64,000 nt of DNA from positions 21,154,564-21,218,563 of the forward strand of contig CM057171.1 in assembly GCA_029962745.1 (NCBI GenBank), read 5' to 3'. The DNA comes from Echinometra lucunter (lineage: Eukaryota; Echinodermata; Echinoidea; Camarodonta; Echinometridae). Positions 13,984 through 27,740 of the stretch are shown one piece after another (within the stretch, counting starts at the first letter, position 1; each line of letters starts with the position of its first letter). The position numbers and the translations under genes were made by a program. The notes beneath the pieces are model-generated. The model did no database searches. It was not told the origin of the DNA and saw nothing but the letters and a program-made list of their open reading frames with translations.

Positions 13984-14804
13984 CCCTATTTTAACTGGGC
14001 TATTTCTCAGACCAAGTTTTTACGGGGGGGGGGGGGGGTCAATTTGACCCCCCCCCCCCCAAGATCTCGGAGACCGATTGTCCGATTCACGCGAAATTTT
14101 GCATGGAGGTACAGTGAAGTATTAGCAACGCATTTATGTTTTCATTTAAAAGATAAAATGTAAAATATGCAAATTATGCGCATATTAATTACCGAAGTAT
14201 GGTAATTTTTGCTATTTTATTTTATTGCAAAGAAAACCAGTAAAAAGTTTCATAATGACTCAAATGAATCATAGATATAGGTAGGTTTGACATTTAGGCA
14301 TTTACATTGTTTATCATGGCAATATGGTTTTGACTATTGACATACAGTATTTACATAAGCATGCATACAATTTGCATATTGTCATACATACATGTGTTTG
14401 AATTTGTTTTAATTTCTTTTGTATTCTATTATTTTTTATTTTTTATATTTTGTATTATTTTGACAATGATATTTGAAATGACAACCACAAAGACAATGCA
14501 AATATACTATTGTACGGGGAAAATGGATTGTTTTTCACCAATTTTATAACATGTCCATTCCATAACACACATGCATGGAAAAGTCACTATTTTTGGATGA
14601 CCTTTGACCCGTAATTTTCATGTGACCTTCTAATGCTCGGTCCGATCTTTACAAATTTAGTACCAAAAGTTGCGCAAGACTTTAAAGAAAAAAGTCACGA
14701 AAGGATAAATTCATATCTGCCGCGGTTCCGTAGTAGTCACAAAATTACGTTGGGGGGGGGGGGTCAAATTGTTCCCCCCCCCCCCCCCCCCAGTTAGCAT
14801 AGGG
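13984..14804. mobile_element. TTAA-flanked inverted-repeat element with G and C runs
   Basis: TTAA at 13980-13983 and 14805-14808; ends CCCTATTTTAACTGGG and CCCAGTTAGCATAGGG-type (plus strand ccagttagcataggg). Each end carries G and C homopolymers around a gtcaaattg/gtcaatttgac core. Confidence 0.75.
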
Positions 14805-14808
14805 TTAA

Positions 14809-17800
14809 GCCTCAACGAATTAGAATATGCCCGGACAGGCTTTTGTGGATAAAATGTCTTAGAGATATTTTCAGAAACGTGGTTTAGAGTATTGTATGAC
14901 GGCAAAGTAAAGCTTAAAAGCCCAGTCCCACATCACACAATGCTTTCTTGCAATATTTCAACTGCGACCTTTTTTCCTTTGTCTCAGGATCTGTTCAATA
15001 TTACATTAGCTGCAGGGACGTGCTGAATCTGTTATAACGTGAATCCGTGTATCTAAATCCTATACTTCGAAAGGACAAGCCTTTAATATTCAAGCCTGGG
15101 AACATACTGGCAACCCGCTGGCAAGGTGTTCTGAATATGTAATCGTGTGGAAGAAATATACATCTCCGTATGAACACCCGTTCGTAGCTTCACGGATAAA
15201 TACCCATTCAAATAAATGCGTTTCTTTATGCCTAGCAGCACACAGCGTTCGTTAAAGGGAAAAAATAATGTAACATTTATAATCATTCTTTCAGTTGGGC
15301 AGGTCTATTCATTTAATATCGGACCGACGGTTTGCCTGGAGCAGGCAACCAGCAACGATTTTCAAAATTAGAAAAAAGGAGAAATACTGACTTTTTATTA
15401 CTTTCGATGAATGGAAGAGATTAAGGGAAATTATTTCATTTCCTCTTACTCTTATTTATTTTATTAAGTCAGTGCGCTTTAAACGAACTTAACACAGTTT
15501 TCCTTCAAATTACATAATCATTCTGTCATAAATTATGTTTATAAGGTTTAAATACTTGGTAGCCATTTGTGCTTTAGGTTTTGTTTTGTATTTCAAAACA
15601 AGCCCTTACACATAGCCCTTACATACTATTACTGGCATTATAGATCATGCATGGATCCTTTATGTGCAGTATAACCCGGTCAAATAAACTCTTACAATAA
15701 ACAAATGTAAAAATACGGTTGGCTGTCATGAAAACTGCCATTGCACCGTTTATATTTCCCAGACAGATTTAAAGACGGTCTCAGTTACAGGTCTAGGTTT
15801 CGTACATCAATCTCATATGTAGAACAAGTAAGACTATCCAAGTTAGATATGAACATAGGGATAGGGAGTATTGATATCAGGGGCACTTATCATCACGCCC
15901 TTGTGCGAATGCGCCCAGATAAATTCGACCTTGGATGAAGAAGTGGTCTACGTTATGTGAGAAGACACTTATCAAAGCAAGGCTTTTAGTAAGGTACTTC
16001 AACAAGGGTACAGATATCATCTCGCCTTTTTACGCTCTTCTGACGGGACGAATAGTGGAGGGCACACTGTTGTTTTAAGGAGTTTCACTTACTGTCATGC
16101 AATGAAACCAGTCAGAGAGCTTAGAGGTGCAGTGATTCACTGAGTTGACTGTATGAATACCACCCAGCACTGGCCTACTGGTGGTAGTGGTGGTGGTGGT
16201 GGTGGTGGTGGTGGTGGGGGGGGGGGGGGTGCTTGGGGCAGGAGGCTTCAGCACCATGTCCCACGCTAAAATATCCAAAAATATAAATCTCAAACTGCCA
16301 GGATTTAGGATGACCTCCAAGATCTCCTCTGTTCAAACTTTCATTTTTCCCTTTCTCCTTTTCTCCCCTCTCTCTCTCTCTCTCTCTCCCTCCTTCCATT
16401 GCTTATCTTAATTGTGCAGCTTTGTCTCATCTCGCCTTGTTTTATCTTGCTTTGTCGGGTTTTGTCTTTGTCTTGTCCTGTCCAGCTTTTTTCCCCCTTC
16501 ATAATGTGTATTTTTGTTTACCCGAGTTTGTATATGTATAGGGGATATTATCTTTTCATATCCTACTACCTCTTTATATAAGCATATCGAAGTTTCTATA
16601 CGTGAAAGAGGCATTACTAGTTTTGTTATTTTACGTATCCTGGGTCACTTACAGTTCAAATTCCATTCATGAAAATTATTATATTGATTTTATATTTATT
16701 CCAGGGAACCCACAAAAAACAAGCTTTGCTTTCCAGTGGGTTCCCATTTTCATTTCTGAATTTTGTATTTTGTTTTACATTGTAAATTTCGTTGATATGG
16801 AAATGAAAATAAACTCATATATCAAGGAGGCAAGAAAAGAGGTATACGAGGAAAGAAGAAAAATAAAAGCATTGATATGAAATAATCATATTCTCATTAC
16901 CAAAAAAGAGAGAAATGTTATCAGAAATCATCAGAGATTATCATCAGACTTTATCCTCGGATAAGCACCCTCAAACGTTCTGGCTCAATACGTCACTGAC
17001 AACCTGTATCTGTATCTTTATATATTGACCCAGATTTACACTGAAAAAAGGGTCTTGGGTAAAAATTGTTTCAACATAAAGGTTACAATCACGCACGACC
17101 AACTTTGGGGCGAAATTTTCCAGCTCGAGTAACGTTTTACTCATGCTTGCATTTTTCATGTATCAATATGGTTATTATTGAATCGGACCCATAAATATTC
17201 TCGTTGAATTTTAGAAATGGGGTGTGATACTATAAATGCCTTCATAATCCTCTTCAGTATTTTACAATTGCTTCACAAACGAATGAAGCTATAGTCAAAC
17301 AATGGATTAATTCATTTATATATACAGATCGCCAACAATATATTTATAGGCTACATGATACAACACAAGTCATAATAGGCATATTCTTGTGATTTGGTTA
17401 AAGGAGAAGGGGAGAGACGATTTTTTTTTATATATCTGTTTACAGCTAACTCAACAAAGCTTTGTGCATTAATCTCATTCTGTCCCCATTACAGACTTTT
17501 TATCCTCGTTCTGAATTTGGTGCAAACTTTAATCATCACGGTACTCAATCAGTAATAATCACAAATCTTCTCGAGGATTGGGAAATGAGCAGGAGACTGG
17601 AAAATGGACAATGTCGATTCAAAAACACGCCTTAGGCACAATGACCACTTTACAAAAAATGGGGAATGACAGTACGACATTTGAACAGTTTTTAGATTAG
17701 TAAATAAATGAAAAAGTCAAGATTGTTTAAGGCAGTTGCGTAGACACAAGGGGAAAGGGGCATCCTCCGAATACCCCTGAGGAAAAAAAAATGAGAGAAA

Positions 17801-18252
17801 AGGAAAGAGACAGAAAGGAAGAGATGAAAATGTTGACACAATGCAGATAACAGATTTCTTCCTTCAATCCCTGAATAATCGAAGACATTTATAATTTCCA
17901 TTTTTTTCATCGAGTCGGACGGGTTCCCCTCCCCCTCCCGCCCCCCCCCATAATGACAGTGCCCCCTCCCCTCAGTGGCTGAACTCATGCTAATCCTATT
18001 TGATGTGAATGTATTCAATCGAATGGTGCTCCAACTAACTCATGGCATATCGACAATCTTTAGATCCTTTGAGCATTTAGATTGGGCTGAGCAGTTTGAA
18101 TGCCATGCAAATTAGGCAATATACTTCGAAATAGGCTAGACATATTTCGAAGTTTTCATTGCTAGTGTCATGAGGGTAAAGTAGTTCCATAATTTTATTA
18201 AATCTCATCCAAACTAAACATTGTAGCAATTGATTCTCCACTGGCATTTAAA
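14809..18252. other. Non-coding stretch with microsatellites
   Basis: (GGT)n and a G run at about 16180-16230, a CT repeat at about 16368-16390, and a C-rich run at 17930-17950. No exon recognised; frames around 16075-16411 are products of these repeats. Confidence 0.4.
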
Positions 18253-18475
18253 TGGGAGTAATGTGGCATAGTGGTGAAGGCTCTTAATTGCCTCTCATAC
18301 GAGAGGTCCTGGGTTCGATGTTTGCCTGGTGCTTGCATCCTTTGACAAGGTGCTTTGCCCATTGTCCCTCTCGGCCCAGGTGTACTATTCTCCCCGGAAT
18401 TGCTGGAGTAATAATAATTCCTGGGTAATACTTATGTGGCAACCCTGGGTAAATAAATTTCAATTATCATGTTAT
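18253..18475 (+). mobile_element. tRNA-derived SINE (second subtype)
   Basis: A box tggcatagtgg, B box gggttcgatg, body with ctcggcccaggtgta, and end with atgtggcaaccctgggtaaataaa. The same subtype is at 56735-56950. Confidence 0.8.
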
Positions 18476-19110
18476 ATGTATTCTTAGCATTATACAAACA
18501 GAAACAGGAAAATTATGACACAACAACAACACAAAGAAATTCCCTAATTACAGACACTGCTTTCTATACACCTATCATCCTACATTATTTTGTCTTGTTT
18601 TGTCATTTGACTATATTTCTCTCATCATATGACTAACATAATCATAATCAGAGGCGCTCAAGCGAGCATTCATGGGTCAAATCTTCACTAATAATCTCCG
18701 CCTAGAAAATTAAAATCCCTTGACCGAAACGACTGCTTGGATTAGAGCCTTAAAGAGAAACCCTTCAAGAGGCGCTTTATCTCATTTGTGATGAAACATA
18801 GTGTATTACTGACTGAGTTAGTGAAAACACAGTGACTGGATGTGCCCATTTTGAAATCCAGTTGACAAATCGTACATTTACCTTTGCTAGTCAGAGATTT
18901 CTTGAGTGCCCCTTTCCTTGCAGGATTTCTGGGTCAACCGAATGACGTCCCTGGTCGACCCGTGAACACAAGTAATTACATGTTCTTACGCGAAGCATTA
19001 TGCTCAGTGGATCTTAAAATGTGGAATTATTTTGCTTATAAATTTAAAGGCTCGAGATAAATGGGTTGATGCTTACACGAATTTGAGGAGGAATGTTGGA
19101 CAAAAAGAAA
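18476..19110. other. Non-coding, nothing recognised
   Basis: No exon or repeat identified. Confidence 0.35.
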
Positions 19111-19112
19111 TA

Positions 19113-21233
19113 GGGTAGATGTAGGGAACATGGGACCCCTAAGCACATTTACTGAATTTGCATAAAAATGACTAAAGTAAGACAAGGCACAGTTTGTTAT
19201 TTGTAATCTTCATCATTTATATTTTATTGTATTGAAAAATTAAGGTCACCCAATATTTGGTTATGCAGATATATGCAAATAATACGTCGTCGCAAATGGT
19301 CCTATATTCCCTACAGTGTAGGGAATATGGGACATTGAGTTTAAGACAATATTTTTGTATAAACAAACTCATTTACAACAAAATCATCAAGGTAAACTAC
19401 TAAATAAATATTTCCTTGTGATTCTAAACACTTTAATTAATTCAGTGTACCTATTGGTTCTTTTTTTTTTATATTGGGATTTTTATGTAAAAAATCAAGA
19501 TATTCAATAGTTACGCTGAACTTAAAATGAACGAAAGAACATATGACATATCTACTTTATGATTTTTAAAAGTATAGATTCAGTGATTGTAAAGGTGTCT
19601 TTACCACTACATGTATTAAGTGGGCCTACTACAATTATTTTATTAAACTGAAATAGACCATAATCAAAATTAGTGGTGTCACTATGATTCTGATATTGGT
19701 GGGACCAGAATTTATTATGAACAGATAAATTGACAACATAATTTTTGGCAAAAGATTGACCTATGAAAAATACTGAAATGCAATACATATTCTTCACCAA
19801 AAACACACCAGAAAATATTTGGTGATGTCGACTGCATATAGCCGTCTTTAACTCAGCCAACAGATATCAATATATGGGGGGGGGGCACAGCTACACCACA
19901 GATTAAACTGTGTAATGGGTGTTTAGTATTATCATTTATTAATAATATCACGAAAATAACCTTTAATATAATTATTAATGACACATCAGAATAGCCACTA
20001 TGTCCATTACATCGGCCATTTTGGGTGTCCCATATTCCCTACACAAATTGTTGATCAACAAGCCCCAAACAATGCTCTCCCTCGCCAATACAGACCAATT
20101 CCACAACGCGAGAGGGCAGCAGACTGGTCGACATACTGCGGTGTGCACCCCAACTTTTATAGTACACAAGTCAATAGCGCGATATGTACATTCGTTCGAT
20201 TTTTTTCTATTTTGGACTAACATATGCAGATTTCTTTAAATGTTTGCAAAGAGGAATAATAATTGAAGTTCAGGTTGCAGCTGTGCGGTTCTCAGATGCC
20301 ACAACAATTGGAGAAAGCTTAAAAATGGGAAGCTAACTGAGTGCGAAATTCACTCGCCTTTGACTCATGAAGCCCGTTTGTGTGAGAAGCCGTACTCCCT
20401 ACACAGGTTTTCGTAAGGAATGTGAAGGAATTCATCGCCAGTGGGTAAAAACATCAACAAAAAGGACTTTGAACTCAAGAAACATTATTATTATCTAGTT
20501 TGGCATACAATTTAATGAGTGAAAACATATAGACAAGGAAACATTAAGGGTTCCCGTTTGCTGCAGTACTGCGAGTGCGACAGTGCCAGCAGTGGGGTTG
20601 CCATGCTGCGATCGAACTTTTACTGACAAAACTTAGGGGAAAAAGCAAGAAAATACAAAAATGCACCATACCTTCATCTGTCAGATATGGCCATTGTCTT
20701 ACCTCATCTACCCATGTATCCATGCTTTATTTTATTCATCTACAATAAAGTAAATGGAACAATATCAGGGCATATGTCATATCTTTCATTGATTTTGTAC
20801 ACAGAGCCAATCGCGGTCAGAGCGCTTGCACACTGCAGCTATGGCGTCGCCGATAGAGGGCCAAATACATAAATCTGTACTCATGAGACACGCATACAAT
20901 CCTGGTTTGACGAACCCCCAGTACTATGCCAAAATGCATTAATTCCAGAAAAATTCCCCCTAAATATTTTATACCACTATGATCTATGAAAATTCAATTT
21001 TTTAATTACATCAGTTTTTGCTATGTCATTTTTCTTATTTTGTCAGTATTTAGAGATTTTCTCAGTAAAGAATTCTTCCAGCAATGAGTTTTTTAATCAA
21101 CAATCTGCCGCAGTATACTAGGAGACTGTATATGGCGCTATTTCAGTTATTGGTTGATTTCACTTAGCCAGGTAGGGCAAGATAGTTCAAGGGTCCCTTA
21201 TTCCCTACGGTCCCATATTCCCTACATCTACCC
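19113..21233. mobile_element. 2.1-kb TA-flanked non-autonomous DNA transposon
   Basis: Begins TA-GGGTAGATGTAGGGAACATG and ends with the inverse (..cctacatctaccc-TA). Internal copies of ccctacagtgtagggaatatggg (19309-19332) and cccatattccctacac (20028-20044) repeat the end motif. No transposase frame is visible. Confidence 0.75.
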
Positions 21234-21235
21234 TA

Positions 21236-22454
21236 AATACGAAAATAAACGACAACTTCAAACGTTGGTCGTTATAACTTTGCAAAAAGGGGTTTCTATA
21301 ATATTTTGCACTTTTCAAAATAATAAGATTTATGTGCAAGGCATATATTTTTACGATAAATATCCTCATCTCATTATCTTCACTAATGACGGGCGCAATT
21401 TAAAAGTGCGGTGCAGGCAAATCTCAAGCCCTACAGTTCAACGTACTTTTTGTACCATTGTATAGACATATCTAGGTCCAAACATATTCATGGTCTTACT
21501 ACGACCTGGTCAATCAGTAAAATGGAAGCGGTCGATGAAGAGGACTTTGAATGATTTCTTGGGCCTCGATCTCAACCGAGCGATCACGTACAGGCACTCG
21601 AAATGAACCAAACTTGGTGTAGGTTTTCAAACGAATTGAACCAGGCAGGCTAGCGTGCTATATCACCTTACATACTAATAGTCCAATATGGATTGAGGGA
21701 AGATACGGTTGAGCATAAATAGATCAGGGGTGGCTACGAAATAGAACTATAATGCATGAATGACTAACAGGAATAAATCTACGATGAAAAAAAGTTTATC
21801 CCATATTTTATGTCGAATTCAATAGAGAATGTTTGGTATAAAGATTTAGCTTTAAGACATAGCTGCTGAACACACCCTAAAACAAACTAACAAACAAACA
21901 AACAAATAACCTACCACAACAACAGATGTAATAATGTTCTTAAATAAATGTTGATAAAATAGTGTCCAAAAGGCATTTTCACACATTGCTTGCATTTACT
22001 GGACGAACCATCAGTTGATATGATTTAACAGAATTTCAAAATAGCGAAAGACGGTTGTCTCGTTGATTTGATGACATGATTATTCTCGCTGGCTTTACCA
22101 ACATGATTACAATAAATCAGCCAGATTCAAGCTATACGCCTATCTATTTTGAAGTATGAAAAAATTTGTAGATGAGTATGATAAATTTGTGATAATGATG
22201 ATGATGATGATAATGGCGATGACAATAATAACAATACTAATCATAACAATAGATAAATGAACAAATAGGTAAATAGATAAATGAATAAACAAATATATAA
22301 ATAATGATAATAACAATATATCTTGTTTACCCAGGGTAGCTTCTTTAGTACTATTTTCGCAGAGGGCCCTGCAATCATATTAATATCCCGGCTTTAGGAA
22401 GGCAATCGTATCGCTCATTCAAGGAATAAATCATACTTCAATTACTCACTCACT
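21236..22454. other. Non-coding stretch
   Basis: GAT/AAC simple repeats at about 22190-22310. Nothing else recognised. Confidence 0.35.
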
Positions 22455-22535
22455 ACACCTGCGGCAGGAATTCGAATCTCGTAGCTTGTCGTTCTCAGTC
22501 CGGACACATATCCACTGTAGACCTCAACAACTTCG
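22455..22535 (-). mobile_element. SINE head fragment, minus strand
   Basis: Reads on the minus strand as tctacagtggatatgtgtcc...gattcgaattcctgccgcag, matching the promoter-box region of the 361-755 SINE. Confidence 0.65.
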
Positions 22536-23557
22536 ACATTGGTGATTTAGATTCTTGATTTCTCAAAGTTTGATTTTAAATTGGAAACGAAAAATAACTT
22601 TGGGGTCTCGGTTTCCATGGTTTCTGAATAGTTATGTATGGCCTTTTCAGTGCTGTTTGCTCGTTAGTGCCAAAGGAAAGTTGGGGAAAAAAGTTGCGGA
22701 GCTGCTTACGAAGGAAGATTTTTTTTTTTCGTTTTGAAAATGCAATTCCATCACAGCAACCTTTCCTTTCACCAAAATATAATATTCTATTTGGGGTTTG
22801 TCAATAACAATGAGTCAGAATAAACCTTGTCACCATCTACTAACTTGACAATACATGGCAGGCTCACATTTTCTCTTTTTTCGGGAGGGGAAGGGTGTTG
22901 GGTGGGGTCAAACCAGAATCAACTAATGGTCCTCATGTTACCAACACACGCGCTATGTTAAGACTCTATATACAGCAGCATTTGATGGTAATGAGCTTTT
23001 GGTTTCAAAATATCAAATTCATTATGGAATCAAACGACGGGCTTATTTTCATATACATTGGCACAGATCGAAACTTCGTGATGGTGTTTGAATAATTCCA
23101 AGGCAATCTTGGAGCCTGGATAAAAGCAAACCAGAGGACAGTGGGGTATAAATCCAATTCCCTAAAACCTAATTTACTGGAAGTAAATTACCCGTGGCGA
23201 AATATTAAGCCATAAATCTTGAAATCCAGTTTAGTATCGCTTGAATTTCACACTTTCTGTGTCATAATGCCGCTACCTCACAGAGAAAAAAGTTGGGACG
23301 AAAGATTGATTATGTCAAGCTCCAAATATTTTTTCCCCAAACAGCCTGAAGAATTTCCATTAGGCCTCCTCCTCCCCACCCCCCAAAAAGCAAGATAAAT
23401 ACAACTGAAACAATATACAAAACACCAATACCATAATAATTTTTTTAAAATACAAAAAATCAGTTTCCATTCGATTTTTAATACCTGTTAGTAAATCAAA
23501 TCAAAGCGAAGAAATAAATAAATATGTAAATTAGAGTATATCATGATAACGAATACA
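22536..23557. other. Non-coding, nothing recognised
   Basis: No exon or repeat identified beyond a T run (22720-22728). Confidence 0.35.
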
Positions 23558-23826
23558 CACTATGAACATGACGGACAAAGAAAGCGGACAAAATAAACAA
23601 CCCCTCATTCTACCCTTCACAATGGTTCTGGTAGTCAAAAGAACATCCCTTCACTGCTATTGTCTGAAATATGTGGAACAGGTGTCACATGCATATTCAC
23701 CTGGAACTACATGATTAAACATAATAGCTGTGAAGGGGTGTTCTTTTGACTACCAGAACCATTGTGAAGGGTAGAATGAGGGGTTGTTTATTTTGTCCGC
23801 TTTCTTTGTCCGCCATGTTCATAGTG
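23558..23826. mobile_element. Near-perfect 269-base foldback element
   Basis: Two arms of about 95-100 bases (cactatgaacatg..gacggacaaag... and its inverse ending catgttcatagtg) around a short centre at about 23665-23728. Arm identity is very high by eye. Confidence 0.85.
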
Positions 23827-23827
23827 A

Positions 23828-24040
23828 CATCTATACCGCGCAACATATCCACCGCAATGGTTGCTCAAGGCGCTTACAATGAATTATCCTAAACATTGCT
23901 ATTACCCCCACAGTCCCAGGTACCCATTTATACACCTGGGTAGAGTGCAACAAATGTAGAGTGCAGCAAATGCCTTGCTGAAGGACCTAAGGAGACGGGC
24001 ATCAGTGGGAATCGAACTCATGACCCACCACATAAGAAAT
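23828..24040 (-). mobile_element. tRNA-derived SINE, minus strand
   Basis: The minus strand reads gagttcgattccc (B box), then aaggcatttgctgc, acccaggtgtataaatgggtacc, and the tail gcgccttgagcaac. The A-box end is at the right. Confidence 0.7.
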
Positions 24041-24983
24041 TATGAGCATGATGAGAGACTATGGGTACTTGTGAATATCCTTTGACATCTTCTCGCAATA
24101 ACATTAATTTCGGATTTAATGGTGCCATTTTATGATTTTATTTCTCACTTAAAATGGAATTTATTCATTTATTCATCTATTTATTTATTTATCAAAACAC
24201 GGTATGCAGGCTTTTACATGATCCACAAATGTTGTTTTCCCCTTTCATTCCTACTTGATACATAACGTTGGCTCTTTCTTCTGAAATCTTTCATTTTTTC
24301 CCTTTTGAATGCTTGCTGAGAATTGTTGTATTTCATTTTATCGTTGCTGGACAAAACAATAAGGTAATAAAGTGCATGGTACAACGTGTACTGATATATT
24401 TAGACTGTCAGGTAGTATGTAAAGACTCTTCATCCATTTCAGAAGCAAACGCCATTAGGATATTAATAAATTAGAGAGCGTCCATGAAAAATGAAATCAG
24501 AAATAGACCAAGTCTAATTAGTCCAGCTCCTTGTGAATAGATCATTGCTGTGTCAGTGAAATCAGGCTGAAATACCGAACCTTGATATAATTATTGAAAT
24601 TATATGCTTATTTTGAGCGGCTGTCGATGATTTTCGGAAATGACATTGTAGGCAACAATTTGAAAAGGAAAGCAACTTTCCAAATTAATTGGATTTCTGA
24701 TCAGTAACAAAAAAAAAGAGAAAACACTCGCTGTGTATTTTCGAAATGTTTTTCGGGTTAAAAAGCATTCCATTTCAGCTTTCGTTCTATATTTTTGTAG
24801 AGTAGGTTATTTCAGTCTTGTTTTTCTGGTTTGTGACTCCTTCCCCCGAAGAAAATTCCGATTACACCAACTGCATGTATCTAGAAAAGAATTCTTTTCG
24901 CAGTCTCTTTCTCCTTCCTTTTTCAACTTTTTAAAGAAAAAATCCTGCATAAAGTTCTGGAGGTGTTTAGAAAAGCTGCGCGC
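24041..24983. other. Non-coding, nothing recognised
   Basis: ATTT-type simple repeat at about 24160-24192; no exon supported. Confidence 0.35.
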
Positions 24984-25262
24984 AAAGTTACGCATGACCT
25001 TAAGAATGACTTAAATATAGAAAGCCAAATGGGATTTTTAATCATATTTAATTACATATGCTAAAGTTAAATTATCTAAGTAGATTATCATCATTTTTAT
25101 TAACAAAACATTTTTTATGTAAAGTATTCTTTTCGCTAACAAAGTAATTGAAATTATAGGTAATACAATTACATTTTGTAAAACAAGAGGAAAAAACATT
25201 AAGCATTCCATTTGGCTGTTTATAGTTTAGTTAAGTCGTTCTTAAAGTCATGAGTAACTTTA
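24984..25262. mobile_element. Inverted-repeat element
   Basis: Left arm aaagttacgcatgacctta.. with gccaaatgg; right arm ..ccatttggc..gtcgttcttaaagtcatgagtaacttt. A half copy lies in the SYT12 intron at 43668-43870. Confidence 0.7.
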
Positions 25263-25739
25263 CCCACATGTTAGTGAAACACCTCCTGATTCATTTTCCT
25301 TACCTCTGTTTTCCCATTTAGCGGGGTGAGGTGTGCCGTTTTGACGTGCCCCCTCCTCCGGTTGTATACGGCTCTATAATTTCCTCTATATATTCAGTGG
25401 TGAGGCACGGATTGATGATCGAGTCTGATAAGCAGCTTGCGACGCACGGGGCAAGGTAGAATATGGAAAAGGAATTATTTAAATGACTTCCAAAATGTCA
25501 GCTGGTTTTCCTCACTCTCTCGTCGCCTGCAAGTATATCATTTGAAATGAGTGAATAGATAAAGGTGATATACAGACTGTTATTACTACTGTCTAGCTTT
25601 GTGATGGTGGTAGTCTTTACGAGCACGGCCCAAACACGCTTTATGCCTCTTTTCATTAAGGCTACAGTGCTAAAAGATCATGTTGGTGATGGTTATGTTC
25701 ACTGTCTCCGACGTGTACCAATTATTGCTTACATAATGT
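25263..25739. other. Non-coding, nothing recognised
   Basis: No exon or repeat identified. Confidence 0.3.
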
Positions 25740-25935
25740 GGAGGTTTCGTGGTGAAGCGGTTAATTCACTCCACTCTCAATCAAACCCTAGAATCTTTAC
25801 ATGGAAACTCAAATGAAAGGGCTATATATACAACCTTGATCCCACGCACCATGCGCAGAGATTCGAACCTTCAACCTTTAGACTGAGAGTCAAATGAATG
25901 GGCCACTGTACCGCCATGCTCCCACGTGTTATGTT
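25740..25935 (-). mobile_element. tRNA-derived SINE fragments, head to head
   Basis: On minus, tggcggtacagtggccca (A box) and aaggttcgaatctc (B box) span 25930-25858. A plus-strand head fragment (tggtgaagcgg) sits at 25752-25765. Confidence 0.6.
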
Positions 25936-27700
25936 TTTCAATGAGTATGATAGATGACTTATTACAAGACTGGATAGGAAGGTTCTTATGCAAGAACGAT
26001 GTAAACCCATTACAGCCTCCCACCACAAACCAACCACAACGCAGACAGGATAACGTTTTGAATAATTCACGAGGCTTAGTCGTAAAGCACCCTACACTAA
26101 TAAACAATAATAAAACTTTAAAATAGCTCCCTAATCATGGCAATATACAAGTTACATCCCGCACACTTATATCATTGCAGATTACCATTGATTTGTAAGT
26201 TAGGCTGGTACGTACGTGTCTCATGGAAGCAACTGACGATGGAGATATGAATAGTAATGATTTTCGAAAGATGCTAGATGCATAATATATCCAACATTAA
26301 ATTGATTTTTTTGAAAGAGAAATTTCATTAGATATGATATAAAACTTACTCCAAGTACTGGGACCTTCACAAATCAGGCTTTTGACTTGACATAAGATGA
26401 ACTGTTTATATGTATCTTTGCCATAAGGCCTGCGCGCTCTCCCCCCCCCCCCCGCCTTCTCTCCACCCACTCCACCTCTCTTCCTTTCTCTCTCTCTCCC
26501 TCTTCTTCTTGTCTTCTTACCTTTCTTTCTCTTTTCCTGCCATTCCCCCTCCTTCCGCATCTTTTTGTATGTTTTGTTTTCCTTTTCCACTATTACATTT
26601 TCCACATTCTGAGGCCTGTAACATAAAGAGATACAATCAATATTACAATCAATTGTAACTCTTTAGTACATGGTTTGCTATAGACTTACGATTTATATCA
26701 GCCGAAAGATTGACTGTATTTTTTTGTTTATGTTACAGGGCCAAGATCCTATATTATCCCCGCAAAATGTCAAATACATTATTACTTTCAACTAAAAGGT
26801 TTTTAGGGTGCGTCCATGTTATAAACGGCTATGATTCTCACCAACAAGACAGACATAATATGAAATGGAAGTGAATGCAGTTTAAAATCATAAAAACAAG
26901 CACACGAATGTCTCAAGTATGTAAGTACATGACATAGTGACCTACATATTGTCATCTTTGAGACGATTCGAATATCGATTACATGTCAGCATATCGTCGT
27001 ATGACCGAGTGGAGTACTACCTATGTTGTTCTATTCCAGTGTCTGTGTTTCTCGTACGAGCAATCTCTTTACAAGGTTACTCTTTCTTTCTTTCTTTTTT
27101 CTTCCTCAGTACGGCCAAAGAATGACTTGCACGAGTAAAGCTCGACCTATTCACATTGACTTTATGATCAAACCAAAGGATCAAACTTCCATTACGTTTT
27201 GAGGAAATATTTGGAAGGGATATATTGGTCGTACTTTGATTTACGTCTAATTACATAGCCTCATTTCTTGTATATTTAAAGGTAATTCTTTTAAAAAGGA
27301 AAGTGCAATTTTGTGTCTTTATGGGAAAAAATGAAAAAAAAAAATCATTTTACTGTCAAGGAGTCTCCATATACTATAAAATATTTTAGTTCTTGCTTAT
27401 ACGTCTCTTGCATACTGTACTAGAAATCGTCCCGTGGTCTTCAAATATTGCACGGTGAAAAATTTACGAGCAAATGAAAAATACCCTCTCAAACACACAC
27501 GCGCGCACATCCCCCACACACCCCCTCCCCCCTCAAAAAAACAGGTGAGGAATACAAAAACATTATGAGTCGTTGCATTCGTGTTCCCTCCCCAACGCCC
27601 TAATAACCCCTCCCCGTTCTTCTGTGTTTACTGTGAAATTCCTCGCCGACTGTTTGAACTTCCCGGAAAATCGCCATCACCCTTCCTCTTTCACTCTCTT

Positions 27701-27740
<40 letters not shown>

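Noticed and set aside
25565..25816. Frame with a hydrophobic start, considered as the missing SYT12 membrane-anchor exon
   Set aside because: The downstream residues are not linker-like, the frame overlaps a SINE fragment, and no phase-0 donor was seen.
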